Below are positions 40,876 through 49,731 of a DNA stretch of 55,530 nucleotides, piece by piece (position 1 is the stretch's first letter; every line of letters starts with the position of its first letter). Source of the stretch: Xanthobacteraceae bacterium (GTDB lineage Bacteria; Pseudomonadota; Alphaproteobacteria; Rhizobiales; Xanthobacteraceae). Both the position numbers and the translations under genes were made by a program. The notes under the pieces are model-generated. The model searched no databases. It was not told the DNA's origin and was given only the letters and a program-made list of their open reading frames with translations. The stretch is from assembly GCA_030037895.1 (NCBI GenBank), contig JASHPW010000009.1:1-55530 (forward strand), given 5' to 3'.

Positions 40876-41613
40876 TCACGCGAGCAGTTCGACCCGTCCA
40901 GATTTGAGCGCGTAGACGCCGCCGACAATGCGGATTTTCTTGCTGTCGGCGGCGGCGCTGAGGATCGGCGCGGCGGCCTTGAGTTTCTCGACATTGAGCA
41001 TGACGTTGCGGCGAATCGCGTTGGCGAGCATGTCGCCGGGCGCGCCTTGCACGGCGTTGACCGCCGGGGTGAGAGCGGCGACCAGCGCCGGCAGGTGGCC
41101 AGGAAGCGTAGTGCCGTCCTTAACCGATTTGATAGTCGCATCGACGGCGCCGCAGGCTTCGTGGCCGAGCACCATGATGAGCGGCGTGTTGAGCGCCTGG
41201 ACCGCATATTCGAAGCTGGCGAGAATATCGTCGTTGATGAAATTGCCGGCGACGCGGCAGACGAAGATATCGCCGAGCCCCGCATCGAAGCAGAATTCGG
41301 GCGCGACGCGGGAATCGGCGCAACTGAGAACGGCGGCGAAAGGATTCTGCCCCCGGCTCAGCGCTTCGCGTTCGTGCTTGAAGTTTTGCCGTCTGCCCAC
41401 GCCCTCGACGTAGCGGGCGTTGCCCCGCATCAGGCGATCGAGCGCGGCGTCGGGCGAGAGCACGTTTTCCGGCTTCGGCGGCGCCTGGGCGTTCGCGGCC
41501 AACGCCTGCGGGGCAATGGCCAATCCCGCCGCCGCGGCCGTCGCGAGTTTCAAGGCGCTTCGCCGGGCGATCATCGGCGCCGGCCTCGCTCGCGTCGCGC
41601 AAAAATCGCACAT
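40876..41613 (-). CDS. Exported beta-class carbonic anhydrase
   Basis: A 245-aa zinc enzyme that interconverts CO2 and bicarbonate. The zinc ligands are C98, H151 and C154 (SCADSRVAPE and LGHEACGAVDA), with the catalytic Asp-Arg dyad D100/R102. The N-terminus MCDFCATRARPAPMIARRSA leads into a hydrophobic stretch ending at APQALAA, a Tat-like signal peptide, so it should be periplasmic. The start is well supported by GGGAGGCAAAT. It lies upstream of gltB on the same strand but 480 bases away, so it is probably a separate unit. Confidence 0.92.
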   Translation of the reverse strand: MCDFCATRARPAPMIARRSALKLATAAAAGLAIAPQALAANAQAPPKPENVLSPDAALDRLMRGNARYVEGVGRRQNFKHEREALSRGQNPFAAVLSCADSRVAPEFCFDAGLGDIFVCRVAGNFINDDILASFEYAVQALNTPLIMVLGHEACGAVDATIKSVKDGTTLPGHLPALVAALTPAVNAVQGAPGDMLANAIRRNVMLNVEKLKAAAPILSAAADSKKIRIVGGVYALKSGRVELLA

Positions 41614-41906
41614 ATTTGCCTCCCGTCAATGGTAATTCAGGCTCACGTCACGATCTTCGCATCCCAACGATTGACGATAAATGGATACGAAACGAACCCA
41701 CCAAAACAAGCATAAAGCATAATCGATCGAGCGGCGGAGAATCCGGGAGCGGCGTTTGCACCGATCCGTCGTTCCCGGATGCGGCGGCGCTCATGCCGGC
41801 TTCTCGTCCTCCCGCACGCGGGGCGGAGGATCATGGCCTTTTGATATACTCCGCAGCGGGCGATCGATTCGCGCCGTAACGCCGAACTAAGGACGCTCAT
41901 GCTGCC
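41614..41906. other. Intergenic region before the TPR/ATP-grasp gene
   Basis: About 290 bases between divergent genes. Rightward, a TATACT box (41853-41858) precedes the TPR/ATP-grasp gene by about 50 bases. AAGGA at 41889 is followed by a three-codon ATG...TGA mini-frame ending at the real GTG start. No gene is seen. Confidence 0.45.
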
Positions 41907-43391
41907 GTGAACGATGGCCCGCCGCCCAACGCCAAAGCCTCGCGCATTCATGAACGCGATCGCGCGATCGAGCCGGATCCGGATTCGATCGCGGCGCAGT
42001 TCGAGCACGCCGGCCTCCTCAGGGAGCGAGGTTTGTTCGAGGAGGCGAAGCGCCGCTATCTCGAGCTTCTGCGCCGCGAGCCGACCCATTTCGGCGCGCT
42101 GAACGACTTCGGAACGCTGCTGCTCAGGGCCGGATACAAGACCGCCGCCCGCACGGTGTTCGCCAAGGCCGTCGCGCATCATCCGAACAATCCGACGGGG
42201 CACGTCAATCTTGCCAATCTTTTGTTCCTGGTCGGCGAACTCGGCGAGGCTCGTCGCCATTTCGAAACCGCCTTGAAGATCGATCCCGAGCATATTCACG
42301 CCCATCGCGGCATGGGCAATCTTCTGGCCGAACTCGGCGACGCGGCCGGCGCGCGACGGCATCGCGACAAGGGTTTCAAGGATCATTTCCTGACAACGTT
42401 GCCTTATCGCGGAGACAATCCGCCTGTTAAGATTCTCCTCCTGGTCTCCGCGCTCGGAGGAAACATCCCTACGGGTCCCATTCTCGACGACCGCTATTTT
42501 CAGAACACGACGCTGGTGACCGAATACGCCGATCCGGACCTCTCGCTGCCTGCCCACGATTTCGTCTTCAACAGCATCGGCGACGCGGATTTGTGCCGCG
42601 ACGGTCTCGCCGCCGCCCGTGCGATCGTCGCCCGAACGGATCGGCCGGTGATCAATCATCCCGCAGCGGTGCTCAAGACCGGGCGACTGGCGAATGCCGA
42701 ACGCCTGAACGGCATTGCCGGCGTCAGGACTCCGCGAATGACGGCGTTGCCGCGGGACCTGCTCGCCGGTCGCGGCGCGGCGGCGGCGGTGGAGAGCCGC
42801 GGATTTGCCTTTCCACTTCTGCTGCGCGCGCCCGGATTCCACACCGGCCGGCATTTCATTCACGTCGAGCATCCGCAAGACCTTGCCGCGGCGGCACGCG
42901 CGCTGCCCCGAGAGACGCTGTGGGTCATCGAGTTCATGGACGCCCGCGGGGCAGACGGAATGTTCCGCAAATGCCGAGCCATGATCATAGACGGCAAATT
43001 ATATCCGCTTCATCTCGCGATTTCGCGGCATTGGAAGGTTCATTACTTCAGAGCCGACATGGCGGACTCGGCGGAGCATCGTGCGCAGGACGCCGCGTTT
43101 CTCGACGACATGGCGAGCGTGGTGGGCGCGCACGGCATGGCCGCCCTCGAGCGCATCTGCACGACGCTGGCGCTCGACTATGGCGGCATTGATTTCGCAG
43201 TCGGCCGCGAAGGCGACATTTTGCTGTTTGAGGCTAATGCGACCATGGTTCTCATTCCGCTGTCGCCCGACCCGAAATGGGATTATCGCCGCCCCGCTTT
43301 CGAGCGGGTGTTTGCGGCCGTGCGCGCGATGCTCATGGACAGAGCAGCCGCCAGCCGATCCGGGATGCGCCGCGCCCCATCGCCGCCCTAA
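41907..43391 (+). CDS. TPR protein fused to an ATP-grasp-like domain
   Basis: A 494-aa cytoplasmic protein. Residues about 29-165 are four TPR-like repeats (for example FEEAKRRYLELLRREPTHFG and LGEARRHFETALKIDPEHIH). From about 172 (VKILLLVSALGGNIPTGPIL) an ATP-grasp-like module follows: a central RGFAFPLLLRAPGFHTGRHF, a lysine-bearing loop, and the metal-binding end DFAVGREGDILLFEANATMV, which resembles the FEVN/LEVN motif of RimK and D-Ala ligases. ATP-grasp enzymes ligate carboxylates to amines or thiols; the substrate is unknown. The start is a GTG at 41907. It stands alone except for the downstream exported protein. Confidence 0.7.
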   Translation: MNDGPPPNAKASRIHERDRAIEPDPDSIAAQFEHAGLLRERGLFEEAKRRYLELLRREPTHFGALNDFGTLLLRAGYKTAARTVFAKAVAHHPNNPTGHVNLANLLFLVGELGEARRHFETALKIDPEHIHAHRGMGNLLAELGDAAGARRHRDKGFKDHFLTTLPYRGDNPPVKILLLVSALGGNIPTGPILDDRYFQNTTLVTEYADPDLSLPAHDFVFNSIGDADLCRDGLAAARAIVARTDRPVINHPAAVLKTGRLANAERLNGIAGVRTPRMTALPRDLLAGRGAAAAVESRGFAFPLLLRAPGFHTGRHFIHVEHPQDLAAAARALPRETLWVIEFMDARGADGMFRKCRAMIIDGKLYPLHLAISRHWKVHYFRADMADSAEHRAQDAAFLDDMASVVGAHGMAALERICTTLALDYGGIDFAVGREGDILLFEANATMVLIPLSPDPKWDYRRPAFERVFAAVRAMLMDRAAASRSGMRRAPSPP

Positions 43392-43444
43392 TTGCGGCTA
43401 ACCTCATGGCGGCGGGCGTTCGGCATGCACTGTGAGGGGATACC

Positions 43445-44149
43445 GTGAAGGTGAGAGTATTCGGGACCGCCGCGGTCTCGCTGTCGTTCTTGCTCTGGGC
43501 CGCCGTAACCGGCCAAGCGCAAACGCCACCCCCAGCCCCGCCGCAAGCATCGCCGTCGGGGCCGCTGCCATTGCCCGGCTTCATGCCGCCCTACGAGGTC
43601 GCCAGAATTGTGCGCTCGGCCGGGTTCGATCCGCTGGCGCCACCGCTGCGCGAAGGCACGACCTATGTGCTGCGCGCGACCGATTTCCGCGGCATCCTCA
43701 TGCGCGTGGTGGTCGACGCCCACAGCGGCGCCATCCGCGCCGTCAATCGGATCGTGGCCGGTCCAGGCCGCTACGGCCAGTTCGGAATGCTGTCGCCGCC
43801 TGACGCACCGCCGCCCTACTACGCGCCGCCCCCCTATGCTCCGCCGTCTTACGGTGGCCCGGAATTGAGCGCGCCCGACCAGGCATCCGACGAGCAGGAG
43901 ATGGTACCTGACGACCAAAATGCCGCGCTTCCGCCGCCGCCCGAGCCAATTGCGCCGCCGCCTGCCGCGCATTCCGCGTCCGGCGCGAGCCTGCCGGCAT
44001 CCCCGCCGCTGCCGCGCCCGCGCCCCGCGGAGCTTGCGGCGCGCAAGGCCGCCGCCGATGCCGCCTCCGCCGCCAAGACTGGCACGGCGGCTCGCGCACC
44101 TGCGACTGCACCGGCGAAGCCGCCGCCGCTACCGCCGCTGAACGATTGA
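43445..44149 (+). CDS. Exported proline-rich protein with PepSY-like segment
   Basis: A 234-aa protein with a signal peptide (VSLSFLLWAAVTGQAQ). Residues about 50-100 (PPYEVARIVRSAGFDPLAPP, then YVLRATDFRGILMRVVVDAH and SGAIRAVNRIV) resemble a PepSY-type fold. The C-terminal half is a Pro/Ala-rich tail with Tyr-Pro repeats (PPPYYAPPPYAPPSYGG), probably extended in the cell envelope. Function is unknown. The start is a GTG at 43445. It is 53 bases after the TPR/ATP-grasp gene on the same strand. Confidence 0.65.
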   Translation: MKVRVFGTAAVSLSFLLWAAVTGQAQTPPPAPPQASPSGPLPLPGFMPPYEVARIVRSAGFDPLAPPLREGTTYVLRATDFRGILMRVVVDAHSGAIRAVNRIVAGPGRYGQFGMLSPPDAPPPYYAPPPYAPPSYGGPELSAPDQASDEQEMVPDDQNAALPPPPEPIAPPPAAHSASGASLPASPPLPRPRPAELAARKAAADAASAAKTGTAARAPATAPAKPPPLPPLND

Positions 44150-44268
44150 TCGCGTTCCTCGCGCGCCCCTGCGCGCGGCCAACTTGCCAACCCTTCGGCT
44201 TGCTCCCACCATGGACGCAGCGGAAAGCCGCAGTGATGGCGGTCACGATGCCGTCGCCGGCGGTTTTA

Positions 44269-44342
44269 GAGCATGATCCGGAAAAAGCCTGCCCCGGACG
44301 TGATCCGGGGTGGGAACCGGTTTTCCGAAAAGATCATGCTCC
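44269..44342. repeat. GAGCATGAT palindromic repeat (copy 4)
   Basis: The best-preserved copy: GAGCATGATCCGGAAAA at the left, AACCGGTTTTCCGAAAAGAT and CATGCTC at the right, with CCCCGGACGTGATCCGGGG in the centre. It is nearly identical to the copy at 31736. Confidence 0.85.
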
Positions 44343-44350
44343 ATCAATAA

Positions 44351-44394
44351 GCTAGCGTGCAATCCGATTCAATGTGATCGGATTGCGCGCTAGC
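44351..44394. repeat. Large near-perfect hairpin beside repeat copy 4
   Basis: Two 18-base arms, GCTAGCGTGCAATCCGAT and ATCGGATTGCGCGCTAGC, pair at all but one position around an 8-base loop. The core GCAATCCGAT also occurs beside copy 3 at 34157. It ends 18 bases before the acyl-CoA dehydrogenase start. Confidence 0.8.
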
Positions 44395-44412
44395 CGGAGC
44401 CGGATAACCAGC

Positions 44413-45480
44413 GTGGCGGGCGAAAGCCAACATCTCGTGGCCGATGCGGCGGCGCGGATTTTCGCCGACCTCGCCGAGCCTTCAGCCATCAACCGCGCCG
44501 AGAATGGCGGCTGGAAGGAGCCGCTTTGGCGTGCGCTCGGCGACGCTGGGCTCACCCTCGCCTGGGTTCCGGAAGCGCTCGGCGGCTCGGGCGCAAGCCT
44601 CGCCGACGGCTTTGCCGTTCTCGGCGTCGCCGGCCGCTTCGCGCTCGCCGTGCCACTCGCGGAAACGCTGGCCGCGGGTTGGCTGTTGGCGTGCGCCGGA
44701 CTTGAGGCGCCGTTGACGCCGATGACGCTCGCCCCGGTCCGCCCGCGCGACCGCGTCGCGGCCGATGCGGACGGCAAGCTGAGCGGCCGCGCCGGCGGCG
44801 TCCCTTTTGCGCAAGACTGCCGGCACATCGCCGTGCTCGCCGATGGCGGCGAGCGGCCGGTGATTGCGCTCGTCGAGATCAAGGATTGCCGGCTGAGCGA
44901 AGGCCGCAATCTCGCCGGCGACGCCATGAATGTCGTCACCTTCGATCGCGCAAAACCGCTGCGGAGCGCGCCGGTGCCGGGCGGCTTCGGCCGATCGCAC
45001 CTGCTGCTGATGGGATCGACCATCCGCAGCGTCGCGACCGCCGGCGCGCTCGAAGCGATCTTGGCGCTCAGCCTCGCCTACGCCCGTCAACGCGTCGCCT
45101 TCGAGCGGCCGATCGGCAAATTCCAGGCGGTGCAGCAGAACCTGGCGCGGCTTGCCGGCGAGGTCGCCGCCGCGCTGGCGGCGGCGGGCTCGGCGGCCGA
45201 CGCCATCGCGCAGGCCGCCGCATTCGACGAGGCCGTGTTTCTCGAAGCGGCGTCCGCCAAGATCCGCGTCGCCGAAGCCGCCGCCGAAGGCGCGGCGATC
45301 GCGCACCAGGTTTTCGGCGCCATCGGCTTTACCAGGGAGCATATGCTGCACCGCTTCACGCTGCGCATGCTGTCCTGGCGCGACGATTTCGGCAGCGAAA
45401 GCTATTGGGCCGCCGAGCTCGGCAGGCACGTCGCCCGCCGCGGCGCCGACGAATTCTGGCCGCTGGTCGCCGCGCGATGA
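44413..45480 (+). CDS. Acyl-CoA dehydrogenase, small-subunit type
   Basis: A 355-aa flavoprotein of the acyl-CoA dehydrogenase family, of the divergent type that pairs with a second dehydrogenase. The N-terminal helical domain (LWRALGDAGLTLAWVPEALG) and the C-terminal FAD-binding helices (AYARQRVAFERPIGKFQAVQ, HQVFGAIGFTREHMLHRFTL) are clear; the middle domain is reduced. I start it at the GTG at 44413, since the upstream frame lies in a repeat hairpin. Its stop overlaps the next dehydrogenase start (ATGA), which fits a heterodimer, as in pimeloyl-CoA and steroid degradation systems. Confidence 0.88.
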   Translation: MAGESQHLVADAAARIFADLAEPSAINRAENGGWKEPLWRALGDAGLTLAWVPEALGGSGASLADGFAVLGVAGRFALAVPLAETLAAGWLLACAGLEAPLTPMTLAPVRPRDRVAADADGKLSGRAGGVPFAQDCRHIAVLADGGERPVIALVEIKDCRLSEGRNLAGDAMNVVTFDRAKPLRSAPVPGGFGRSHLLLMGSTIRSVATAGALEAILALSLAYARQRVAFERPIGKFQAVQQNLARLAGEVAAALAAAGSAADAIAQAAAFDEAVFLEAASAKIRVAEAAAEGAAIAHQVFGAIGFTREHMLHRFTLRMLSWRDDFGSESYWAAELGRHVARRGADEFWPLVAAR

Positions 45481-46637
45481 CCGTCAATCTCAACTTCGAT
45501 CCGATCCGCCTGCCGCCCGAGTGCCAGGCCCTGCGCGCCGAGGCGCGCGCGTTCCTGGCGGAGGAAATCGCCACCGGCACGTTCGATCCGCACCGGCCGG
45601 GGGATGGAGATTCGCACGACCGCGCCTTCAGCCGGCGCGTCGGCGCCCGAGGCTGGATCGGCATGACCTGGCCGAGGCCATACGGCGGACACGAGCGCAG
45701 CCATTTGGAGCGCTACGTCGTCACCGAAGAATTCCGCGCCGCCAACGCGCCGGATCACTTCCACTTCGTCGCCGACCGCCAGAGCGGCCCGATCCTACTC
45801 AAATACGCCCCCGAGCACGTCAAAAAGGACATCCTGCCGCGCATTTGCCGCGGCGAGCTATGTTTCGCCATCGGCATGAGCGAGCCGGGCTCCGGCTCCG
45901 ACCTGTTCGCGGCCAAGGCCAAGGCGAGCAAGGTCGACGGCGGCTGGCGCATCAACGGCAGCAAGATCTGGACCACGAGCGCCCATGTCGCCGACTACAT
46001 GCTCGCGTTGTTCCGCACCTCGCCGCCGAGCAAAGAGAACCGCCGCCACGGGCTCACGCAGTTTCTGGTCGACATGAAGAGCCCGGGCATCGCGGTGAAC
46101 CCGATCTATCAGATGACCGGGCAGCGCGGTTTCAACGAGGTGGTGTTCGTGGATGCATTCGTGCCCGACGATTACGTGATGGGCGAGATCGACGGCGCCT
46201 GGAAACAGGCGACCAGCGAACTCGCCTATGAACGCAGCGGGCCGGAGCGCTTTCTCGAGACTTTTTACGTGCTGGTCGGGCTCATCCGCGCGCTCGGGCC
46301 GCAGCCCGATCTGCGCGGCGCCGAAGGGCTCGGCCGGCTGGTGGCGCAATTGCACACCTTGCGGCGCATGTCGGTCTCGGTCGCCGGCATGCTGCAGGCC
46401 GGCAAGGAGCCGGTGGTCGAAGGCTCGATCGTCAAGGATCTCGGCACCCTCTGGGAGCAGAAGCTACCCGGCCGGGTGCGCGAGCTGGCCGCGTTCCTCG
46501 AACCGGAAATCATCAACCGCGCGCCGCTCGCCGATCAACTCGCCTTCGCCACCATGATCGCGCCCAAGCTCACCATCCAAGGCGGCACCACCGAAATCCT
46601 GCGCGGCATCATCGCGCGCGGGCTGGGCCTGCGCTGA
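45477..46637 (+). CDS. Acyl-CoA dehydrogenase, large-subunit type
   Basis: A 386-aa acyl-CoA dehydrogenase with all standard parts: the FAD/substrate signature CFAIGMSEPGSGSDLFAAKA, the beta-domain INGSKIWTTSAHVADYMLAL, and the C-terminal QGGTTEILRGIIARGLGLR. It oxidises an acyl-CoA and passes electrons to ETF, then to ETF-QO of the kind encoded at 6169-7821. The acyl specificity cannot be read from sequence. The ATG at 45477 overlaps the previous gene by four bases. The following CoA synthetase gene begins 12 bases after its stop. Confidence 0.92.
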   Translation: MTVNLNFDPIRLPPECQALRAEARAFLAEEIATGTFDPHRPGDGDSHDRAFSRRVGARGWIGMTWPRPYGGHERSHLERYVVTEEFRAANAPDHFHFVADRQSGPILLKYAPEHVKKDILPRICRGELCFAIGMSEPGSGSDLFAAKAKASKVDGGWRINGSKIWTTSAHVADYMLALFRTSPPSKENRRHGLTQFLVDMKSPGIAVNPIYQMTGQRGFNEVVFVDAFVPDDYVMGEIDGAWKQATSELAYERSGPERFLETFYVLVGLIRALGPQPDLRGAEGLGRLVAQLHTLRRMSVSVAGMLQAGKEPVVEGSIVKDLGTLWEQKLPGRVRELAAFLEPEIINRAPLADQLAFATMIAPKLTIQGGTTEILRGIIARGLGLR

Positions 46638-46649
46638 GGCGAATGGACG

Positions 46650-48830
46650 ATGCCGGATATTGACAAATTGCTGTGGCCGAATTCGGTGGCGGTGGTCGGC
46701 GCCTCCTCCGATACCCACGGCCTGCGCGGCCGGATTTTCGAGATCCTCCGCAGCTATCCGTTTGCCGGAAAGATCTATCCGGTCAGCCGCAGCGCCGCCG
46801 AAGTGCAAGGCGTGAAGGCCTATGCGTCCGTCGAAGCGCTGCCGGAGCCGGTCGATCTCGCGGTCCTGATCGTTCCCGCCGCCTATGTGCCGGCGGAGCT
46901 CGAGCGCTGCGGCCGCGTTGGCGTAAAGGCGGCCGTTATCCCCAGCTCCGGCTTTGCCGAAGAGAGCGAAGCCGGCGCGCGCCTGCAGCGCGAGATCGTC
47001 GCCACCGCGCGCCGTTACGACATGGCGGTCGGCGGGCCGAACATGGAAGGCTTCGCCAATATCGCCGCCGCGCTGTGCCCGACCTTCAGCCCGGCCATGG
47101 ACAAGAGCGCCGGGCCGCTCGCGCCCGAGTGTGCGCTCGGCCGCGGTCAGGTCTCGGTGGTCTCCCAGAGCGGCGGACTCGGCTTTGCCTTTTTCGACCG
47201 CGCGCGACCGCGCAATCTCAAGTTCCGCTATATCGTGACGACCGGAAATGAAGCCGCGCTGGAGATTGCCGACTTCGTCGATTACATGCTCGACGAGGGC
47301 GAGACCGATGTCTTCCTGCTGTTGCTCGAAGGCGTAAAGACGCCGGAGAAATTCAAGCGCATCGCTGAAAAGGCGCTCAGGGCCGGCACGCCGCTGATCG
47401 TGCGCAAGATCGGCCAATCGGCGCCGGGCAGCCGGGCGGTCGCTTCGCATACCGCCGCGCTCGCCGGCTCGACGGCGGCCTATCGCGCCGTGTTCGAGCG
47501 CTATGGCATGATCGAAGGACGCGACTTCGACGAGATGCTCGACATCGCCATGGGCTTCCTCGCCTGCGGCGACCGCTTGCCGGCCGGAAGGCGCGTCGGC
47601 ATCTGCACGGCATCGGGCGGGGCCGGCGTGTGGATGGCGGATGCGTGCGCCGCCGCAGGTCTCGACGTGCCGGTGCTCGACGATGCGACGCGCGCCGCGA
47701 TCGACGTTCACCTGCCCGCTTACGCCAGTTCGCAGAACCCGGTCGATTCCACCGCCCAGGGCGTGCAAAAGCTCGGCTACGCACGGTTCGCGCAATTGGT
47801 GGCGCGCTCGCTCGCGGTCGACGGCGTCGTCGTCGTGATCACGGCGCGCCGTTCGGCTTTCCTCGAAGCCGACCTGCCGAAGCTCAAGGACTTGGCGCGC
47901 GAAACGAACAAGCCCGTGTTCATGTGGACCTATACGCTTCCCTCCGAGCGCACCGTCGAAATCCTCAACGAAGCCGGCTACCCGCTGTTCACCCGTGCGC
48001 AGGGCTGCGCCCGCACCTTGCGCGCGATGGCCGACTATCGCGTGCTGCGCGAGCGCTGGCTGCGCCCGATCGAGGTCGCAACGCCGCGCGTCCACGAGCG
48101 CGCGAAAGCCGGCGCGATGCTGGCGGAGTCCGATTCGAGGCTGTGCGAATATCGGGCACGGCAATTGTTGGCCATTTACGGTGTCGGCGCCGACAACATG
48201 GGCGAACTGGTGCATTCGGCCGAGGAAGCGGCCGCCGCCGCGCGGGCGATCGGCCGGCCCGTGGCGCTCAAGGTCCAGTCCGCCGACATCCCGCACAAGA
48301 CCGAAACCGGCGCCGTCGCCTTGAATCTTGCCGGAGCGGAGACGGTGCGCGCCGCTTATGACCGCGTGCTCGCTGCCGCCAAGCGCCATGCGCCGGCCGC
48401 GCGCATCGACGGCGTGCTGGTGCAGCCGATGGCGCCGCCCGGACGCGAGGTCATCCTCGGCGTCAATCGCGACCCGACCTGGGGGCCGCTCTTGATGATC
48501 GGCCTCGGCGGTGTTCTGGTCGAGGCGCTCGGCGACGTGGCGCTCGCGCCGGTGCCGGTCGATCACGCCGCCGCCGCCGCGCTCATCACGCGACTCAAGG
48601 GTGCGCAGGTGTTCGGGGCTTATCGCGGCCTGCCGCCGGCGGACACCGAAGCGCTTGCCGACCTCATGGTCGCGCTGTCGCAGTTTGCCGCCGACCACGA
48701 AGAAGACATCGCCGCGATCGATCTCAATCCGGTCATCGTGCACGCGCAGGGGCACGGCGCTTCCATCGTGGATGCGCTGATCGTCAAGCGAAATAGCCAA
48801 ACGGCGGAACGGCACGGCGCCGCCGAGTAG
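46650..48830 (+). CDS. ADP-forming acyl-CoA synthetase (fused alpha/beta)
   Basis: A 726-aa acetate--CoA ligase (ADP-forming) family enzyme with CoA-binding domain (SVAVVGASSDTHGLRGRIFE), two succinyl-CoA ligase-like domains and a C-terminal ATP-grasp domain. The phosphohistidine region is AVASHTAALAGSTAAY, and ATP-grasp motifs are ARPVALKVQSADIPHKTETG-like (GRPVALKVQSADIPHKTETG) and IAAIDLNPVIVH. It converts an acid, CoA and ATP to acyl-CoA, ADP and phosphate, or runs in reverse. It is in line with the two dehydrogenases and the hydratase, so it probably activates the operon's substrate. The preferred acid is unknown. Confidence 0.9.
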   Translation: MPDIDKLLWPNSVAVVGASSDTHGLRGRIFEILRSYPFAGKIYPVSRSAAEVQGVKAYASVEALPEPVDLAVLIVPAAYVPAELERCGRVGVKAAVIPSSGFAEESEAGARLQREIVATARRYDMAVGGPNMEGFANIAAALCPTFSPAMDKSAGPLAPECALGRGQVSVVSQSGGLGFAFFDRARPRNLKFRYIVTTGNEAALEIADFVDYMLDEGETDVFLLLLEGVKTPEKFKRIAEKALRAGTPLIVRKIGQSAPGSRAVASHTAALAGSTAAYRAVFERYGMIEGRDFDEMLDIAMGFLACGDRLPAGRRVGICTASGGAGVWMADACAAAGLDVPVLDDATRAAIDVHLPAYASSQNPVDSTAQGVQKLGYARFAQLVARSLAVDGVVVVITARRSAFLEADLPKLKDLARETNKPVFMWTYTLPSERTVEILNEAGYPLFTRAQGCARTLRAMADYRVLRERWLRPIEVATPRVHERAKAGAMLAESDSRLCEYRARQLLAIYGVGADNMGELVHSAEEAAAAARAIGRPVALKVQSADIPHKTETGAVALNLAGAETVRAAYDRVLAAAKRHAPAARIDGVLVQPMAPPGREVILGVNRDPTWGPLLMIGLGGVLVEALGDVALAPVPVDHAAAAALITRLKGAQVFGAYRGLPPADTEALADLMVALSQFAADHEEDIAAIDLNPVIVHAQGHGASIVDALIVKRNSQTAERHGAAE

Positions 48831-48852
48831 CAAACCGCGAAGGAAATCCGAG

Positions 48853-49647
48853 ATGGGTCCGTTCAAGGATATCGGCGTCGAAGCAAGCGGCCACGTCGCC
48901 CTTGTCGAGATCAGGCGGCCGCCGAACAATTACTTCGATATCGCGCTGATCAAAGAGATCGCCTCCGCTTTCGAAGCGCTTGACGCCGACGGCGATTGCC
49001 GCGCGCTGGTATTGGCGGCGCAGGGTAAAGCCTTTTGCGCCGGCGCCGATTTCGGCGACGGCCGCACGCTCGACCGCGACGGCCGCCGCCCCGGCGAGCC
49101 GCCGCCCGGCGTGGCGCATCTCTATATCGAAGGCCATCGGCTGTTTCGCACCGGCAAGCCGATCGTCGCCGCGGTTCACGGCGCCGCGGTCGGCGGCGGC
49201 TTGGGCTTGGCGATGGTGGCCGATTTCCGCGTGACCTGTCCCGAGGCGCGCTTCTGCGCCAACTTCACCCGGCTCGGCTTCCATCCGGGCTTCGGGTTGA
49301 CCGTGACGCTGCCGGCGGTGATCGGCCCGACCAAGGCGGCGCTCATGTTCTATACGAGCCGCCGGGTGCGCGGCGAGGAAGCCCACGCCATGGGTCTTGC
49401 CGACATTTTGGTGCCGCAAGATCAAGTGCGCGCCGCGGCGCTCTCGCTCGCCGCCGAGATCGCCGAGAATTCCCCGCTCGGCCTTCTCGCCACGCGCGCC
49501 ACACTGCACGGCGATCTTGCCGAGCGCGTGCGCGCGGCGACCGAACGCGAGCTTGCCGAGCAAACCCGGCTGCGCAAGACCGACGATTTCAAGGAAGGCG
49601 TGAAGGCGGTGGCGGAGCGCCGGGTGCCGGTTTTTTCCAACCGCTAG
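48853..49647 (+). CDS. Enoyl-CoA hydratase/isomerase family protein
   Basis: A 264-aa crotonase-fold protein. The oxyanion-hole segments are LAAQGKAFCAGADFGDG and AAVHGAAVGGGLGLAMVADF. Of the two hydratase glutamates, the first position lies near ARFCANFTRLGFHPGFG, where I see no clear Glu, so isomerase or another crotonase reaction is possible. AAGGAAATCCGAG precedes the ATG at 48853. It is the last enzyme of the acyl-CoA operon. Confidence 0.88.
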   Translation: MGPFKDIGVEASGHVALVEIRRPPNNYFDIALIKEIASAFEALDADGDCRALVLAAQGKAFCAGADFGDGRTLDRDGRRPGEPPPGVAHLYIEGHRLFRTGKPIVAAVHGAAVGGGLGLAMVADFRVTCPEARFCANFTRLGFHPGFGLTVTLPAVIGPTKAALMFYTSRRVRGEEAHAMGLADILVPQDQVRAAALSLAAEIAENSPLGLLATRATLHGDLAERVRAATERELAEQTRLRKTDDFKEGVKAVAERRVPVFSNR

Positions 49648-49731
49648 CCGCACGCCCGCGCGTGAGGATAGAATGTCAGCATATGGTTCATGCGAACTTC
49701 GGAATCGCGACACCAGCGGCCGATCGCCGGG

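Noticed and set aside
46464-48929. An 821-codon open frame opposite the acyl-CoA synthetase
   Set aside because: Shadow frame; the opposite strand has full family motifs and ribosome binding context.
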